A stretch of 64,000 bases of DNA, taken from contig JACDQD010000007.1 of assembly GCA_019843655.1 (NCBI GenBank), forward strand, positions 29,615,207-29,679,206. The letters are read 5' to 3'. Below the pieces are notes generated by a model, which did no database searches, was not told the DNA's origin, and was given only the letters and a program-made list of their open reading frames with translations. Source of the DNA: Lethocerus indicus (taxonomy: Eukaryota > Arthropoda > Insecta > Hemiptera > Belostomatidae). Below are positions 20,001 to 29,263 of the stretch, one piece after another; position 1 is the stretch's first letter, and the number at the start of each line of letters is the position of its first letter. A program made the translations under genes and the position numbers.

Positions 20001-22164
20001 TTCTTTTTTCCCGTATCGTGGGGAGGGGAGGATATAAATATGCCACCCTCAATCTGTCACCGAAGACGATATTGTCCTGTAAACAGTTTTTTTACCGTCT
20101 TTTTTTGTTATCCTTGAGCTGTTGAAAACTGAAAATTATTTACAGTCGGCCGTCTCGAGAGTCGGAAGAGAGATTTTTTAAAAATCGGTCATCAGGAGTG
20201 GCGGCGAAGGACAGTGTCCTCCGCTCCTGAAGTCTACCGTTGTCGGTGTCAGGACGATTCTTCTAGACCTAAGACAGACCGTACGGAGGTACAAAAATTA
20301 CGAAAAGTGTAATCGGTACCGATGTGTGAACCAGGTTCGCACGGTCCAGTTTACCGTACCGATGGGTACAACAGGTGGGGACCAGCAGCTTTCTCTTCCG
20401 CCCGCCAACTGTCTCACCGTTGTCTGTCCGTCTGTCTGTCGTCTGTCCGACAGACAATTAACTGTCAATTGACCGTTCTAATACTGAGGACATGCAACAT
20501 CGCTACTGAAGATGGCGAGAAGCCGGTTGTGGCGAATGACCGGCAGAGCGGAGAGGAGACGCGAAACGGACGAAATCTACGCGGACAGACTTCGTCTTGT
20601 ACAAGTCGACTGTACAAATGACAGTGACAGTGAGAGTATGCCCGAAAAACGTCTAAAAAGTGTCGGGAGTGACATGCAACACCGCTACTGAAGATGGCGA
20701 GAAGCCGGTCTGGCGAATGACCGGGAGGAGGCGGAAACAGACGAAATCTACGCGGACAGACTTCGTCGTGTACAAGCGGACTGTACAAGTGACAGTGACA
20801 GTGAGAGTATGCCCGAAAAACGTCTAAAAAGTGTCGAAAGTGACATGCAACACCGCTACTGAAGATGGCGAGAAGCCGGTTGTGGCGGATGACCGGGAGG
20901 AGGCGGAAACAGACGAAATCTACACGGACAGACTTCGTCGTGTACAAGTCGACTGTACAAGTGACAGTGACAGTGACAGTGACAGTGAGAGTATGCCCGA
21001 AAAACGTCTAAAAAGTGTCGAAAGTGACATGCAACACCGCTACTGAAGATGGCGAGAAGCCGGTCGTGGCGGATGACCGGGAGGGGGCGGAAACAGACGA
21101 AATCTACACGGACAGACTTCATCCTCTAACTGTAATCGGCGTGTTTTTATCCCTTTAAGGGAAAATTTTTTTCTTCCCTCAGTCTTCGGACAACTAAGTG
21201 CGTCAGTACATCTTCGGCGCGGATAAGCCTTGATGACGGCGATGAAGCCTTAAAAGGGCGCCTGTACGGGGGGGGGGGGATTTTTCGTTAAAAGACGATG
21301 AGGACGTCCTGCGGAGGTCGACGAAGGGCCGTATATCTTATACCTGCAGTCGAAACCGTCTAGGGCTTATCAGTGCCGAAGATGTACTGACAATCGGTCA
21401 GTTGCCGGCTCCAGACACTAAGGAGTGATAACTGTTAGTTTTACCCTCTGCCGACAATTGTCCTTAGGGCGTCCAGGTGTCCGTTGTGCGCCGCCCAAAG
21501 GGTCGGCGTCATGCCGTCCTCGTCCTTCGTGTTGCAGTCCCTCTTGGTCGCCTCGCGCAATATATCCACCAGACCGTCCTGTGCGGCCCTAATAAACACA
21601 ATATATACACAATTTGACAATATTATACCAACACCAAGTGATTGCGGAATTCGCGAGAACAAGCGGCGCGTTGTACATATATTTTTAAGTGAAGATAAGC
21701 CGTAGATACATTCGGCTTCTTCCGCAATGTCCCAACTGTCAACAACGTCCTTTATTCGGTCATCGTCGACCTCCGGACCGGAAGTCCTCAGGAGAGCTCC
21801 TCGTCTTTGAACGGAAAAAGGCCGACCGGAATTTCGCCAACAGGTACCGCGATACCGCCTTTAAGGCTTCATCAACGTACCGAATGTTTCACAGAAAGTA
21901 CCACAAGATAATAACATATCGAAGAATCTTATCAGTGCCGAAGATGTACTGAAAAAATAATGTACGAGGCCGCTTGTCGTCGGGGGTGAATTCCGCAATT
22001 ACTTAGTTGCCGGGCCTTTCCGGGTCGCTGGGCCGGTTCAAAGGTCGAACCGGTGGCCTTTGGCGCACCGATACACGCTGCCGAGATATTCGGCAATTGT
22101 TGAAGGATATTTTTATATTTATATAAAAAAAACGTACTCACTTATGGAATCTGGTAGTGGCCAT
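10972..22164 (-). CDS. USH1G: USH1G / Sans ortholog: ankyrin, coiled-coil and SAM scaffold protein, ten coding exons (422 aa predicted)
   Basis: Join on the minus strand: 22164..22142, 21588..21445, 19451..19236, 17381..17214, 15816..15684, 14303..14222, 14126..14045, 13074..12914, 12186..12025, 11069..10972 (1269 nt, frame closed). In vertebrates Sans is a scaffold of mechanosensory and photoreceptor cells that binds myosin VIIa and harmonin. Seen here: ankyrin repeats at about residues 8-125 ([38 protein letters not shown]), a Lys/Arg/Glu coiled coil at ~128-175, a central region with the conserved blocks [15 protein letters not shown] and [11 protein letters not shown], a proline run and acidic stretch at ~293-320, a SAM domain at ~352-400, then [10 protein letters not shown] and a C-terminal SKI. 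Human USH1G is 461 aa and ends TEL, so both ends fit a class I PDZ ligand. The least certain border is the exon 7 acceptor. Confidence 0.93.
11120..11972. repeat. Tandem duplication in USH1G intron 9, each unit with an FB1 copy
   Basis: Two ~200-bp blocks (11232-11432 and 11772-11972, ~540 bp apart) are near-identical from ttttactgtc...gattacaaa through gtggcagcgttggagggcaa to cctgatacaaat. Each follows an FB1 element: a partial one at 11120-11222 and a full palindrome at 11563-11760. Confidence 0.85.
11563..11760. mobile_element. FB1 foldback element, complete palindrome
   Basis: Arms gtgtttccgtctcct...ctcgccatcttcagtagc and ctaccgaagatggcgagagg...agaagaccaaaacg pair around a short centre near 11655-11685. 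Lies in USH1G intron 9. Confidence 0.85.
12025..12186 (-). CDS. USH1G: USH1G exon 9, SAM domain
   Basis: Acceptor cgattgcag and donor gtgagt. Encodes [20 protein letters not shown] and [18 protein letters not shown], the SAM helices (human [20 protein letters not shown] and IDLEALMLCSDLDL). A 36-copy minisatellite begins 13 nt upstream of the acceptor. Confidence 0.95.
12202..12741. repeat. 15-bp minisatellite, 36 copies
   Basis: Unit gaccgtccattatca, with A/G variation at the last base and rare internal changes; exactly 540 bp. All frames stay open because 15 is a multiple of 3, so the long open frames here are artefacts. Lies in USH1G intron 8, against the exon 9 acceptor. Confidence 0.97.
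12755..12882. mobile_element. FB2 fragment in USH1G intron 8
   Basis: Ends with cgcaattacttagttgccga, the FB2/short-MITE terminus. Also holds the ggacgtcctccactcgtc block found in other FB2 copies. Confidence 0.6.
12914..13074 (-). CDS. USH1G: USH1G exon 8, proline-rich and acidic linker
   Basis: Acceptor cgcctccag and donor gtacag. Encodes [13 protein letters not shown], seven prolines, then [20 protein letters not shown]. The proline run is encoded by CCG repeats. Phase agrees on both sides. Confidence 0.85.
13394..13642. mobile_element. FB1 foldback element in USH1G intron 7
   Basis: Left arm ctgtgtttctgtctcctct...ccgtcttcagtagcgctctgtcagt pairs with right arm actgacacagcgctactgaa...gatagaggagg. 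The centre is near 13490 (tatatacagatata). Confidence 0.88.
13846..14013. mobile_element. FB1 foldback element in USH1G intron 7 (short form)
   Basis: The core arms gtttcggccgttcgccgtct and agacggcgaacggccgaaac are retained. Inner arms are shortened and diverged. Confidence 0.85.
14045..14126 (-). CDS. USH1G: USH1G exon 7 (acceptor uncertain)
   Basis: The block [16 protein letters not shown] is a clear match to human DSLFTRPGLGTMVFRR. The donor gtaaat is good. The phase requires the acceptor accgaag at 14127; a better-looking acceptor (gattctcag, exon from 14112) would be out of phase with exon 6. Confidence 0.75.
14222..14303 (-). CDS. USH1G: USH1G exon 6
   Basis: Acceptor gtccaacag and donor gtaatt. 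Encodes [20 protein letters not shown] and VNSYETI, corresponding to the human FKVSEDGRKS...VMFVRQGTY segment. A second in-phase donor (gtaaaa at 14149) would extend it by 24 codons. Confidence 0.78.
14346..14545. mobile_element. FB1 foldback element in USH1G intron 5
   Basis: Arms gccggtttcggccgctcgcc and gcgaacggccgaaacccgcg with paired inner blocks (gcggcgtcagtcgctctgtc / gacagagtgaccgacgccgg). It lies only ~40 nt upstream of the exon 6 acceptor on the sense strand. Confidence 0.88.
14746..15625. repeat. Direct tandem duplication of ~435 bp in USH1G intron 5
   Basis: 14746-15172 and 15184-15625 share, in order, tcaatattaatttttt-like T-rich start, ttgttcccccaattttt, cattccggcagaaaacta, gcactaacagtgcataata and ataacaagttgtagtctttt. 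Only small differences separate them, so the duplication is recent. No coding content. Confidence 0.9.
15684..15816 (-). CDS. USH1G: USH1G exon 5
   Basis: Acceptor tttttccag. Encodes [20 protein letters not shown] and then [18 protein letters not shown], matching the human GTARGKTKIQKKLERRK block. The donor gttgca is weak, but the phase agrees with exon 6. Confidence 0.82.
15817..16441. other. A/T-rich part of USH1G intron 4
   Basis: No repeat family or coding signal seen. Confidence 0.5.
16442..17198. mobile_element. MITE C, ~757-bp TA-flanked element in USH1G intron 4
   Basis: Left end ggcgtaccccaaaagtaatc and right end gattacttttgagtaccac are inverted repeats with TA on both sides. The interior is A/T-rich and shares a taataaaaaaaatgggggaa block with a fragment near 42355. 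Single left-end pieces occur at 51074 and 56182. The ends recall Tc1/mariner-type elements (inference). Confidence 0.8.
17214..17381 (-). CDS. USH1G: USH1G exon 4, coiled coil
   Basis: Acceptor tttctcag and donor gtaatt. Encodes an almost uninterrupted Lys/Arg/Glu helix ([20 protein letters not shown]) in the place of the human Sans coiled-coil segment. MITE C starts about 15 nt into the following intron. Confidence 0.9.
17430..19030. repeat. Tandem array of five FB1 palindromes in USH1G intron 3
   Basis: Palindromes centred in 17430-17650, 17790-18052, 18176-18340, 18472-18660 and 18757-18915 alternate with a conserved ~140-bp spacer (cctacaattgtgtcagtttg, then ggtctgctaggggttggaat). Periods are about 400, 295, 320 and 250 bp, and later copies are shortened in the arms. 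A sixth right half ends at ~19025. Confidence 0.9.
19236..19451 (-). CDS. USH1G: USH1G exon 3, further ankyrin repeats
   Basis: Acceptor tttttcag. Encodes [38 protein letters not shown] and [15 protein letters not shown]. The donor gtcagt at 19235 leaves two bases that complete Lys with exon 4. Confidence 0.93.
20490..21130. repeat. ~180-bp tandem array derived from FB1 right arms (USH1G intron 2)
   Basis: The core gctactgaagatggcgagaa recurs at 20502, 20683, 20853 and 21039, each followed by gaatgaccgg, gacgaaatctac, tgtacaagtgacagtgacag and gcccgaaaaacgtc. These are FB1 right-arm modules in order. The gacagt run grows in successive copies. Confidence 0.9.
21185..21412. mobile_element. FB2 palindromic element (USH1G intron 2)
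   Basis: The block cagtacatcttcggcgcgga at 21204 reappears inverted as gtgccgaagatgtactg near 21375-21391. Ends are ggacaactaagtgcg and gtcagttgccggc. Confidence 0.75.
21445..21588 (-). CDS. USH1G: USH1G exon 2, first ankyrin repeats
   Basis: Acceptor ttattag and donor gtaaaa. Encodes [16 protein letters not shown], then the near-identical family block [20 protein letters not shown] and IVGRG. Confidence 0.95.
21670..22015. mobile_element. FB2 element (USH1G intron 1)
   Basis: Left part carries gatacattcggcttcttcc and ggtcatcgtcgacctccgga; the right end carries gccgaagatgtactga, cgcttgtcg and cgcaattacttagttgccgg. Confidence 0.75.
22142..22164 (-). CDS. USH1G: USH1G coding exon 1 (23 nt)
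   Basis: ATG at 22164-22162 encodes MATTRFH plus two bases of a Lys codon, followed by a perfect gtgagt donor. Human Sans begins MNDQYHRAARDG; the spliced product here reads [13 protein letters not shown], which supports both the start and the junction. Confidence 0.85.
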
Positions 22165-22640
22165 TGATTGGGGGCGGGGGGGGGGCGTCCTCTTCGGCGG
22201 TCTGGATTATCCGGTCCTGGAACGGACGAAACGATGCTGGAAAATTGATGAAAATTCCACTAGAGCCGAAGATTGGATAGTCGCACAGTTTTATCAGTGC
22301 ATTTTCAGGTCAAAGTTATATTGGATCCGGCAACTAAGTCGTTGCCGGGATTTGGCCGACACAGACGGCTTTGTGAACTTCCGAACGGTATTCCACTACT
22401 GAAGACGGCGAGAATCCCTCCCGCCTGAGTGGCGGGAAAATAGTACAGAATAGCGTGGACAGAACTATAAATGCCGACTACTGAAGATCGCGTAACGACG
22501 TTATCTAACGTTACCGTTAGATCGGCGCCCATACCGGGGAAAAAAATGCATTATACTTGGAATGTTAACGGTCGTCCATAGAGGACTTAATTACTTGACT
22601 GTAAGGCCGCCGACTTTGTTGTATAAGCGAAAATAAACCT
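22165..22640. other. 5' flank of USH1G with FB1/FB2 fragments
   Basis: The presumed promoter or 5' UTR holds a poly-G run (22171-22188), a short inverted end (cggcaactaagtcgttgccg, 22328) and two FB1 core fragments at 22396 and 22479. No clear TATA or initiator can be assigned. Confidence 0.5.
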
Positions 22641-22649
22641 ACCTAATGG

Positions 22650-22760
22650 ATTAAGTCCCAAAATTAACGCGAGATTTGAATTCGCCACAATTCTTGCAGT
22701 AAACTTAGCTACCGTATTAAAAAAAAAACCCCCCATTTGACAGCTAATAGTTCAGGGTTA
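22650..22760. mobile_element. MITE A fragment (left end)
   Basis: Contains aaattaacgcgagatttgaa, tgcagtaaacttagctaccg and ttgacagctaatagttcagg, in MITE A order. Confidence 0.75.
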
Positions 22761-23275
22761 ATAAAAATGGGGCTTTAGAGGGTAGAAAACAACGCGTTTT
22801 CGTTGTCGTACAATATTTTAAAAAAATAACGAAAGTACTGGACTTTAAGTCCAGAAAAATAATTTCTAGCGGACGAAAGCCCACAAATTTCTGTTGGTGA
22901 AAGTCCGGCTTGTGTTTAAAGTCCCTGAATTTAAAGTGAAATAAGAATTTCGGGGCCGAATCAAAGCCGATTTCAGTCAAATCACCGCCAGAGTGATAAG
23001 AAGCCAGTGATAAGGGGGGAAAGGCGCCGGGGGACGAGAAATAAATATTCCCGCGGGAAAATCGTATCGCGGAGAGGAGAAAACGAGGTTGAAAAGAGGG
23101 AATAATAACGTGAGAGTGAAAAATAATGGGGCTGGGAAAAGAAAAAATTTTTCCCCGAAGAAATTGTGCAACTGAAGCGCCGATTGAGTCGACTCGAAAT
23201 TTTTTAATTAATATTCATCGGACGACGAAGCTCAATGAAAAAAACTCAATATTACCTGTTTTGGAATATCGTAGA

Positions 23276-23367
23276 TTCGGTCTTTTGCTAGAAACAGGTT
23301 TCGGCCGCTCGCCGTCTTCAGTAGCGGCGACCGAACCGGCGAACCGGAGACAGATACAACATATCTA

Positions 23368-23426
<59 letters not shown>

Positions 23427-23512
23427 TGAACTATGTCATATTTGTATCAATAGCGAGTAACACAGCGCTACTGAAGATGGCGAGCGGCCGAAACCGGTCT
23501 GCACCCAATAAA
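23276..23512. mobile_element. FB1 foldback element with a (TA)n centre
   Basis: The left core gccgctcgccgtcttcagta and right core tactgaagatggcgagcggc flank a ~58-bp (TA)n tract at 23364-23421. Confidence 0.88.
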
Positions 23513-23579
23513 AAACCGAATAAAACGAGCTATCGCCAAAAACCCAAAGTTGTATATTTGCTTTAAATATTCGGTTTTA

Positions 23580-24660
23580 TCACTGTGACAATGACAGTGA
23601 CAATGACAGTGACAATGACAGTGACAATGACAGTGACAGTGACAGTGACAGTGACAGTGACAGTGACAGTGACAGTGACAGTGACAGTGACAGTGATGTG
23701 ACAACAGTGAGTGACAATGACAGTGACAATGACAACAGGTGACAATGACAGTGACAATGACAGTGACGACAGTGATGACAGTGACAATGACAGTGACAAT
23801 GACAGTGACAACATGACAGTGACACAATGACAACAATGACAGTGACAATGACAGTGACAATGACAGTGACAATGACAGTGACAATGACAGTGACAGTGAC
23901 AATGATGACAATGACAGTGACAATGACAGTGACAATGACAGTGACAATGACAGTGACAATGACAGTGACAATGACAGTGACAATGACAGTGACAATGACA
24001 GTGACAATGACAGTGACAATGACAGTGACAATGACAGTGACAATGACAGTGACAATGACAGTGATAATGACAGTGATAAATGACAGTGACAATGACAGTG
24101 ACAATGACAGTGACAATGACAGTGACAATGACAGTGACAATGACAGTGACAATGACAGTGACAATGACAGTGACAATGACAGTGACAATGACAGTGACAA
24201 TGACAGTGACAATGACAGTGACAATGACAGTGACAATGACAGTGACAATGACAGTGACAATGACAGTGACAATGACAGTGACAATGACAGTGACAATGAC
24301 AGTGACAATGACAGTGACAATGACAGTGACAATGACAGTGACAGTGACAATGACAGTGACAATGACAGTGACAATGACAGTGACAATGACAGTGACAATG
24401 ACAGTGACAATGACAGTGACAATGACAGTGACAATGACACACAGTGACAATGTGACAATGACAGTGACAATGACAGTGACAATGAGTGACAGTGACCGGT
24501 GACTGAAGTGAAAGTCTAAAAAGTGTCAAAGTGACATGAAACACCGCTACTGAAGATGGCGAAAGTCGGTCTGGCGAATGACCGGAGGAAGCGGAAAGAC
24601 ACGAAATCTACGTTCACAGACTGTTCATCCCGTAACAGTAGTCGGCGTCTTTTATCGCTT
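23580..24660. repeat. 12-bp satellite (gacagtgacaat)n grown inside an FB1 derivative
   Basis: About 920 bp (23581-24500) of alternating gacagt and gacaat hexamers, followed by an FB1-derived tail (gtctaaaaagtgtcaaagtg, ccgctactgaagatggcga, cgaaatctacg) like the end of the 20.5-21.1 kb units. Every frame is free of stops over long distances, giving Asn-Asp-Ser-Asp, Met-Thr-Val-Thr or Ser-Leu peptides that are artefacts. Confidence 0.95.
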
Positions 24661-24830
24661 TAAGAGAAAATCTTTTCTTCCTCTGTGTGTTTGAAATAAT
24701 AGACAGGCATTGTTCGAGAAAAAGAAAAAGTTATTTCACTTGAAAAAAACATTTTTCTTCCGTAGAATACGGCCGCGTTATCGGCGCAAACGTCGTGTTG
24801 TGCATCCGGTGCATCCCAAATACCAAAACA

Positions 24831-24835
<5 letters not shown>

Positions 24836-24874
<39 letters not shown>

Positions 24875-24965
24875 GTGACTGACAGCGCTACTGAAGATGG
24901 CGAGCGGCCGAAACCCCGGTCTGGCGAACGACCGCGGCAGAGGGAGAGGGGCCGGAAGTTGGGCC
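24836..24965. mobile_element. FB1 right half preceded by (TA)n
   Basis: (TA)n at 24836-24862, then gactgacagcgctactgaag and gcgagcggccgaaaccccgg. Confidence 0.8.
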
Positions 24966-27870
24966 GTTTTTTTTTCTTTTTTAAATTGATTTACACCGGA
25001 ACTGGCAGGACGAGTGAGAACGGAAAACCGTGAAACTCATAGATTCGTCCTTGAGATCCGGCCATTTTTCGAGGACGGACCGCGCGGTGCGTTCACCTTC
25101 CGTTCCGAACACGGAATAAAAAAAAAAAAAAAAATTACCCCAACATCAAAATTTCGGCCATTCGCCACTGTCTCAGCAGTTGATCCCGTTTAATTGTAAT
25201 ACGATATTATCGGGCCTTTTTCCCGAAAATGACGAACGCCGAGACGAAAATTTCCCCGCCGCTCAATCCCCGCGCGGGTACCGTTCGTTGACGGCTGTAC
25301 TATCGGTACAAATTAAGTCGGTCGTTGTCAAATAGGCCGGTTATAATTTTTGAAATTGTAGTCGCGACTCAAATATTGTAATTAGGGGGAAATTGATCGT
25401 CGAGAAATTGAAATTAGGAAAAATATACAAAAACATAAAGACGGGCGGGCAATTCGGTCGACCGAAGTTGGCCAAACTGACGTCGGTCGTCCGATCAACG
25501 TACACGCACCACGCACTCTGAAACACCTGACGTCGTAACTCGAATAGAAACGTCCGATAAAACCGGTCGTTTCTCTTATTTCCCCTAATAAATAAATAAA
25601 GTATATTCTTACAATAAATTGAACCTCGTGTTCAATTTCACGCCCGACTATTTCCATATTCTATAACTACGTTATTTTGACGGGAGTTTCCCCTCTGTCA
25701 GTTGTATTTTTTCGGCGGATAGCCGTGGATCGATGGATCCAGGGAAAATTGCCGGAAACGGAGGAAAAACTGACGCCGAATCGGGCAAAATTTGGCGAAA
25801 CGAAAGAGGCCGTAAAGACGAATTTTGGGCCGACTTATAAGTTGGACTAACCTCGGGTCTCGACGGCGAAAGGCGATGGAGGAGACAACTTTGAAAAAAA
25901 CAGAAAATAACAGAAAAAACTGTATAAAATGTTGACAAAGTTAGTGCTACCGGCGGCGGTTATAGACTGAGTAGCGAGCGCCAGGTGAACACTGCATCCC
26001 CCCACCCCACTACCTGGACAAAGGTGTACCCCTCCGACCCCACCATCAACTCCTTTATTTCACTTTTAATATACCTTCAGTAACGTTTAATAACGTCCAT
26101 TTAGTCTCTTTATGTCACCTCTATCGCCGGTTTCGGCCTTTCGCCAGACCGGTGTTTCGGCCGTTCGCCACTTTTACGCCAAATTTTCTCCTCTTGAAGA
26201 ACTCCTTGAAGACCGAAATACATGTTATCAAATTGTCGATTATTTTCGGTCACAACTAATATATTTATATATTTAATAATTTATTTATTTATTAAATATT
26301 GCCCCTTGTTTACAAAACCCGACCGTTGAAACTAGTTTCTGTTGTTGCTGCTAGAGAGCGTTAGAAACCAAGCCGTTCCGGTGTCGCCATCTAACGGATA
26401 CTTCAGGCACTATCCGAATAAAGCATATTTAAATTTAAATTTAAATATTTATTTCTTAGAACGCGCTATTACAACATGAAGCAGACTGGTATTGGGTTCA
26501 AGAAATATAATCAATGATGAAAGAAAAATAAAAAGGAATAATAATAATAAAAGAAATTATCAAGAAGCATTTATTTTATTCGTATGTATTATTAATATTT
26601 TAATAAAAGGTGTCATACGATATTATATCTATCCACAATTAAGGGATTTATTATTAATATAAGGGACATATCACTGCATCTGAGTTAGTATCAGTTAAAT
26701 TACTAAATATTACCGACATTACTAAACTCGTAATGTTTAGTACACACACACTCATAAACTGATATTATATTAAAATTTTATATAATATGGAATATTAATG
26801 TAACCATTCGTTATTTAATTTCAAATCGACTGCAATATACCTCAAGTAGTATATATTTTTAAAACGGTTATTACAAGACGATGTCGAATCATATCGGATA
26901 TTGTATCAAAGGGATATATTATTAATCTAAGGGACATATATATTTTTACGTTGAATATTATTGAAGTTAAAATATTAGAATTTATGCACCGAACAAGTGA
27001 CTGACATCTTGCCCCGACACAGTCTTTAAAGTTTTTATTATCTGCGCGTAAATAATGCAATAAATAATTTTATTCTATCTACAATTTTTTTCTCATAAAG
27101 TATGTAATGTATTCAATGGAAATGGAGCATAAAGTATTTGAAAAACAATTTAGAATTTTAAAAATTTTTGTATGAGTATCATCTTCAGATTCGATTACAG
27201 AATTGAATTGGTCTGCGGTGGCCGAATCTATATAATATTTGCCAAACGGCTTAACCGATTTCCGCCAAACTTTCAGTCGTGTCCGGTCGGGTCAAGAAGC
27301 ACTATTCCGGGTCAGGTCGCAGGGGTCAAAGGTAAGCAGCGACATCTCTACGCTGTACAACGTTAACGGACGCTCCGATTCTCACCAAATTTACAGAACG
27401 TATACGTTTCCCTTTCCGTTATTTAAATATTACAATTTAATAATTTACATTAGAGCTTTTTCGAACCAATATAAAAGCAGCCGACAGATATCGTACATTG
27501 ATGTTTCCCTTTCTCGGATATTTTTAGCATGACCTAATGCTTCGTGAAAGCGATACCTATCTAATAATATTTATATTGTTAGTTAATAATTAAGAGTTTA
27601 ACGTCCCCTGTAATTAAAAAGAACTGCCAACAGCTATCCTAGAATTATGTTTCCCTTTATCAGACATATTTAGTAGTATTTTGTAATTCCTTCAAGATTA
27701 CAAACTGTGTACGCATTGAGATACAAGCGATAAATGGTAAAATATGATTGCAGAGATAATAATTATATTTTTGTGAATACAGAGACAGGTAGAACTATGA
27801 ATGTAGTGTACTCTGAAGTACTGGACTTGAATATTTAAGTACTGGAACTTGAAAATATTTGCCATTTCGG
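24966..27870. other. Mostly A/T-rich intergenic DNA without a recognisable gene
   Basis: Contains a partial FB1 left arm (26100-26180), poly-A (25118-25133) and A/T-rich unique-looking DNA from 26250 to 27870. Open frames here are short and show no coding composition. Confidence 0.5.
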
Positions 27871-27934
27871 GTATTTAGTTCGTCAACTGGCCGCCAGATG
27901 GCTGCACTGCGGGGAAAGTGTTTGTTCGGTCGCC

Positions 27935-29263
27935 GCAAGATGGCGGTGAACGAGGCCCTTCAGAGGCTTCGTAAGGGACCCCTTCAGTCCTTTATATCGT
28001 GTTACGAAATTAACGCGAGATTTTACCGAATTACAGAACAGTGTTTTGCAATTTAGACTTTTCGGTTCGGTAATTTGTAATTTGGAAAACGGTATCGACA
28101 ATATTTTTAAGAATACAATGTTTTGAGTATTCAAGCGGTTGTCGCGCACTTATATGCGGGCTTATAGCCCAAAAAATACCACATTTAGCCCCCCCCAAAA
28201 AGACCACATTTAGCCCCGAAAAGACCATTTTTAGCCCCAAGAATGCCTATTTAGCCCCCAAAAAATGCCGTTTTTAGCCCCAAGAATGCCGTTTTTAGTC
28301 CCAGAAAGGCCATTATTAGCCCCAAAAAATGCCATTTATAGGTCCAAAATGCTACTTTCGCCCCAAAAATGCCGTTTTTAGCCCCAGAAAGGCCATTATT
28401 AGCCCCAAAAAATGCCAATTATAGGTTCAAAATGCTACTTTGGCCCCAAAATGCCGTTTTTAGCCCCAGAAAGGCCATTTTTGGCGCCAAAAATGCGATT
28501 CTTAACCCCAAGACCATTTTTAGCCCCAAAAAATGCCATTTCTAGCTCCAAAAATGCCACTTTCGCCCCCCAAAAATGCCGTTTTTAGCCCCAGAAAGGC
28601 CATTATTAGCCCCAAAAAATGCCAATTATAGGTTCAAAATGCTACTTTCGCCCCCAAAATGCCGTTTTTGCCCAGAAAGGCCATTTTTAGCCCAAAAATG
28701 CCATTTGTAGGTCCAAAAATGCTACTTTCGCCCTTCAAAATGCCGTTTTAGCCCCAGAAAACCATTTTAGCGCCAAAAATGCCATTATAGGTTCAAAATG
28801 CTACTTTTGCGCCAAAAATTTTTTGGCGATTTTAACCCCAAGACCATTTTAACCCCAAAAAATGCCATTTCCAGCTCCAAAAATGCCACTTTCGCCCCCC
28901 AAAAATGCCGTTTTTAGCCCCAGAAAGGCCATTATTAGCCCCAAAAATGCCATTTTTAGCTCCAAAAATGCCATTTTTAGCTCCAAAATGCCATTTTAGC
29001 TCCAAGCTCCAAAAATGCCATTTCTAGCTCCAAAAATGCCATTAGTTGAGCCGCTAGAATAGCGGTGAACGAGGCCCTTCAGAGAGCTTTATAAGGGACC
29101 ATTATTCAGCCCTTTATAGGTTGTTCCGAAATTGACGCCAGATTTCAATTACTTACTGCGATTTCACCGAATTACAGAACGGCGTTTTGGAATTTACACT
29201 CGTCGGTTGGAAAACTGTATCGGCAATATTGACGAAGTGCAATATTTTCAAAGTATTCAAGCC
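27935..29263. repeat. ~205-bp direct repeats flanking a ~21-bp satellite
   Basis: 27935-28140 and 29055-29263 share gcggtgaacgaggcccttca, aattacagaac and the following ~100 bp including atcg(a/g)caatatt and tattcaag. Between them lies the satellite at 28150-29045. Both repeats include a MITE A-like gaaattaacgcgagattt or gaaattgacgccagattt start. Confidence 0.85.
28150..29045. repeat. ~21-bp satellite with an ~84-bp higher-order period
   Basis: Monomers of the type ttagccccaaaaatgccatt, with variants (cagaaaggccattat; aggttcaaaatgctactt) that recur in the same order roughly every 82-86 bp, e.g. gccgtttttagccccagaaa at 28371 and 28453. Confidence 0.88.

Noticed and set aside
20490..21130. CRISPR-like array
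   Set aside because: Whole units repeat, including the parts between cores; there are no unique spacers, and the genome is animal.
23468..24544. Open frames of 200-358 codons with Asn-Asp-Ser-Asp, Thr-Val or Ser-Leu repeats
   Set aside because: Translated 12-bp satellite, open in most frames on both strands and flanked by FB1 sequence.
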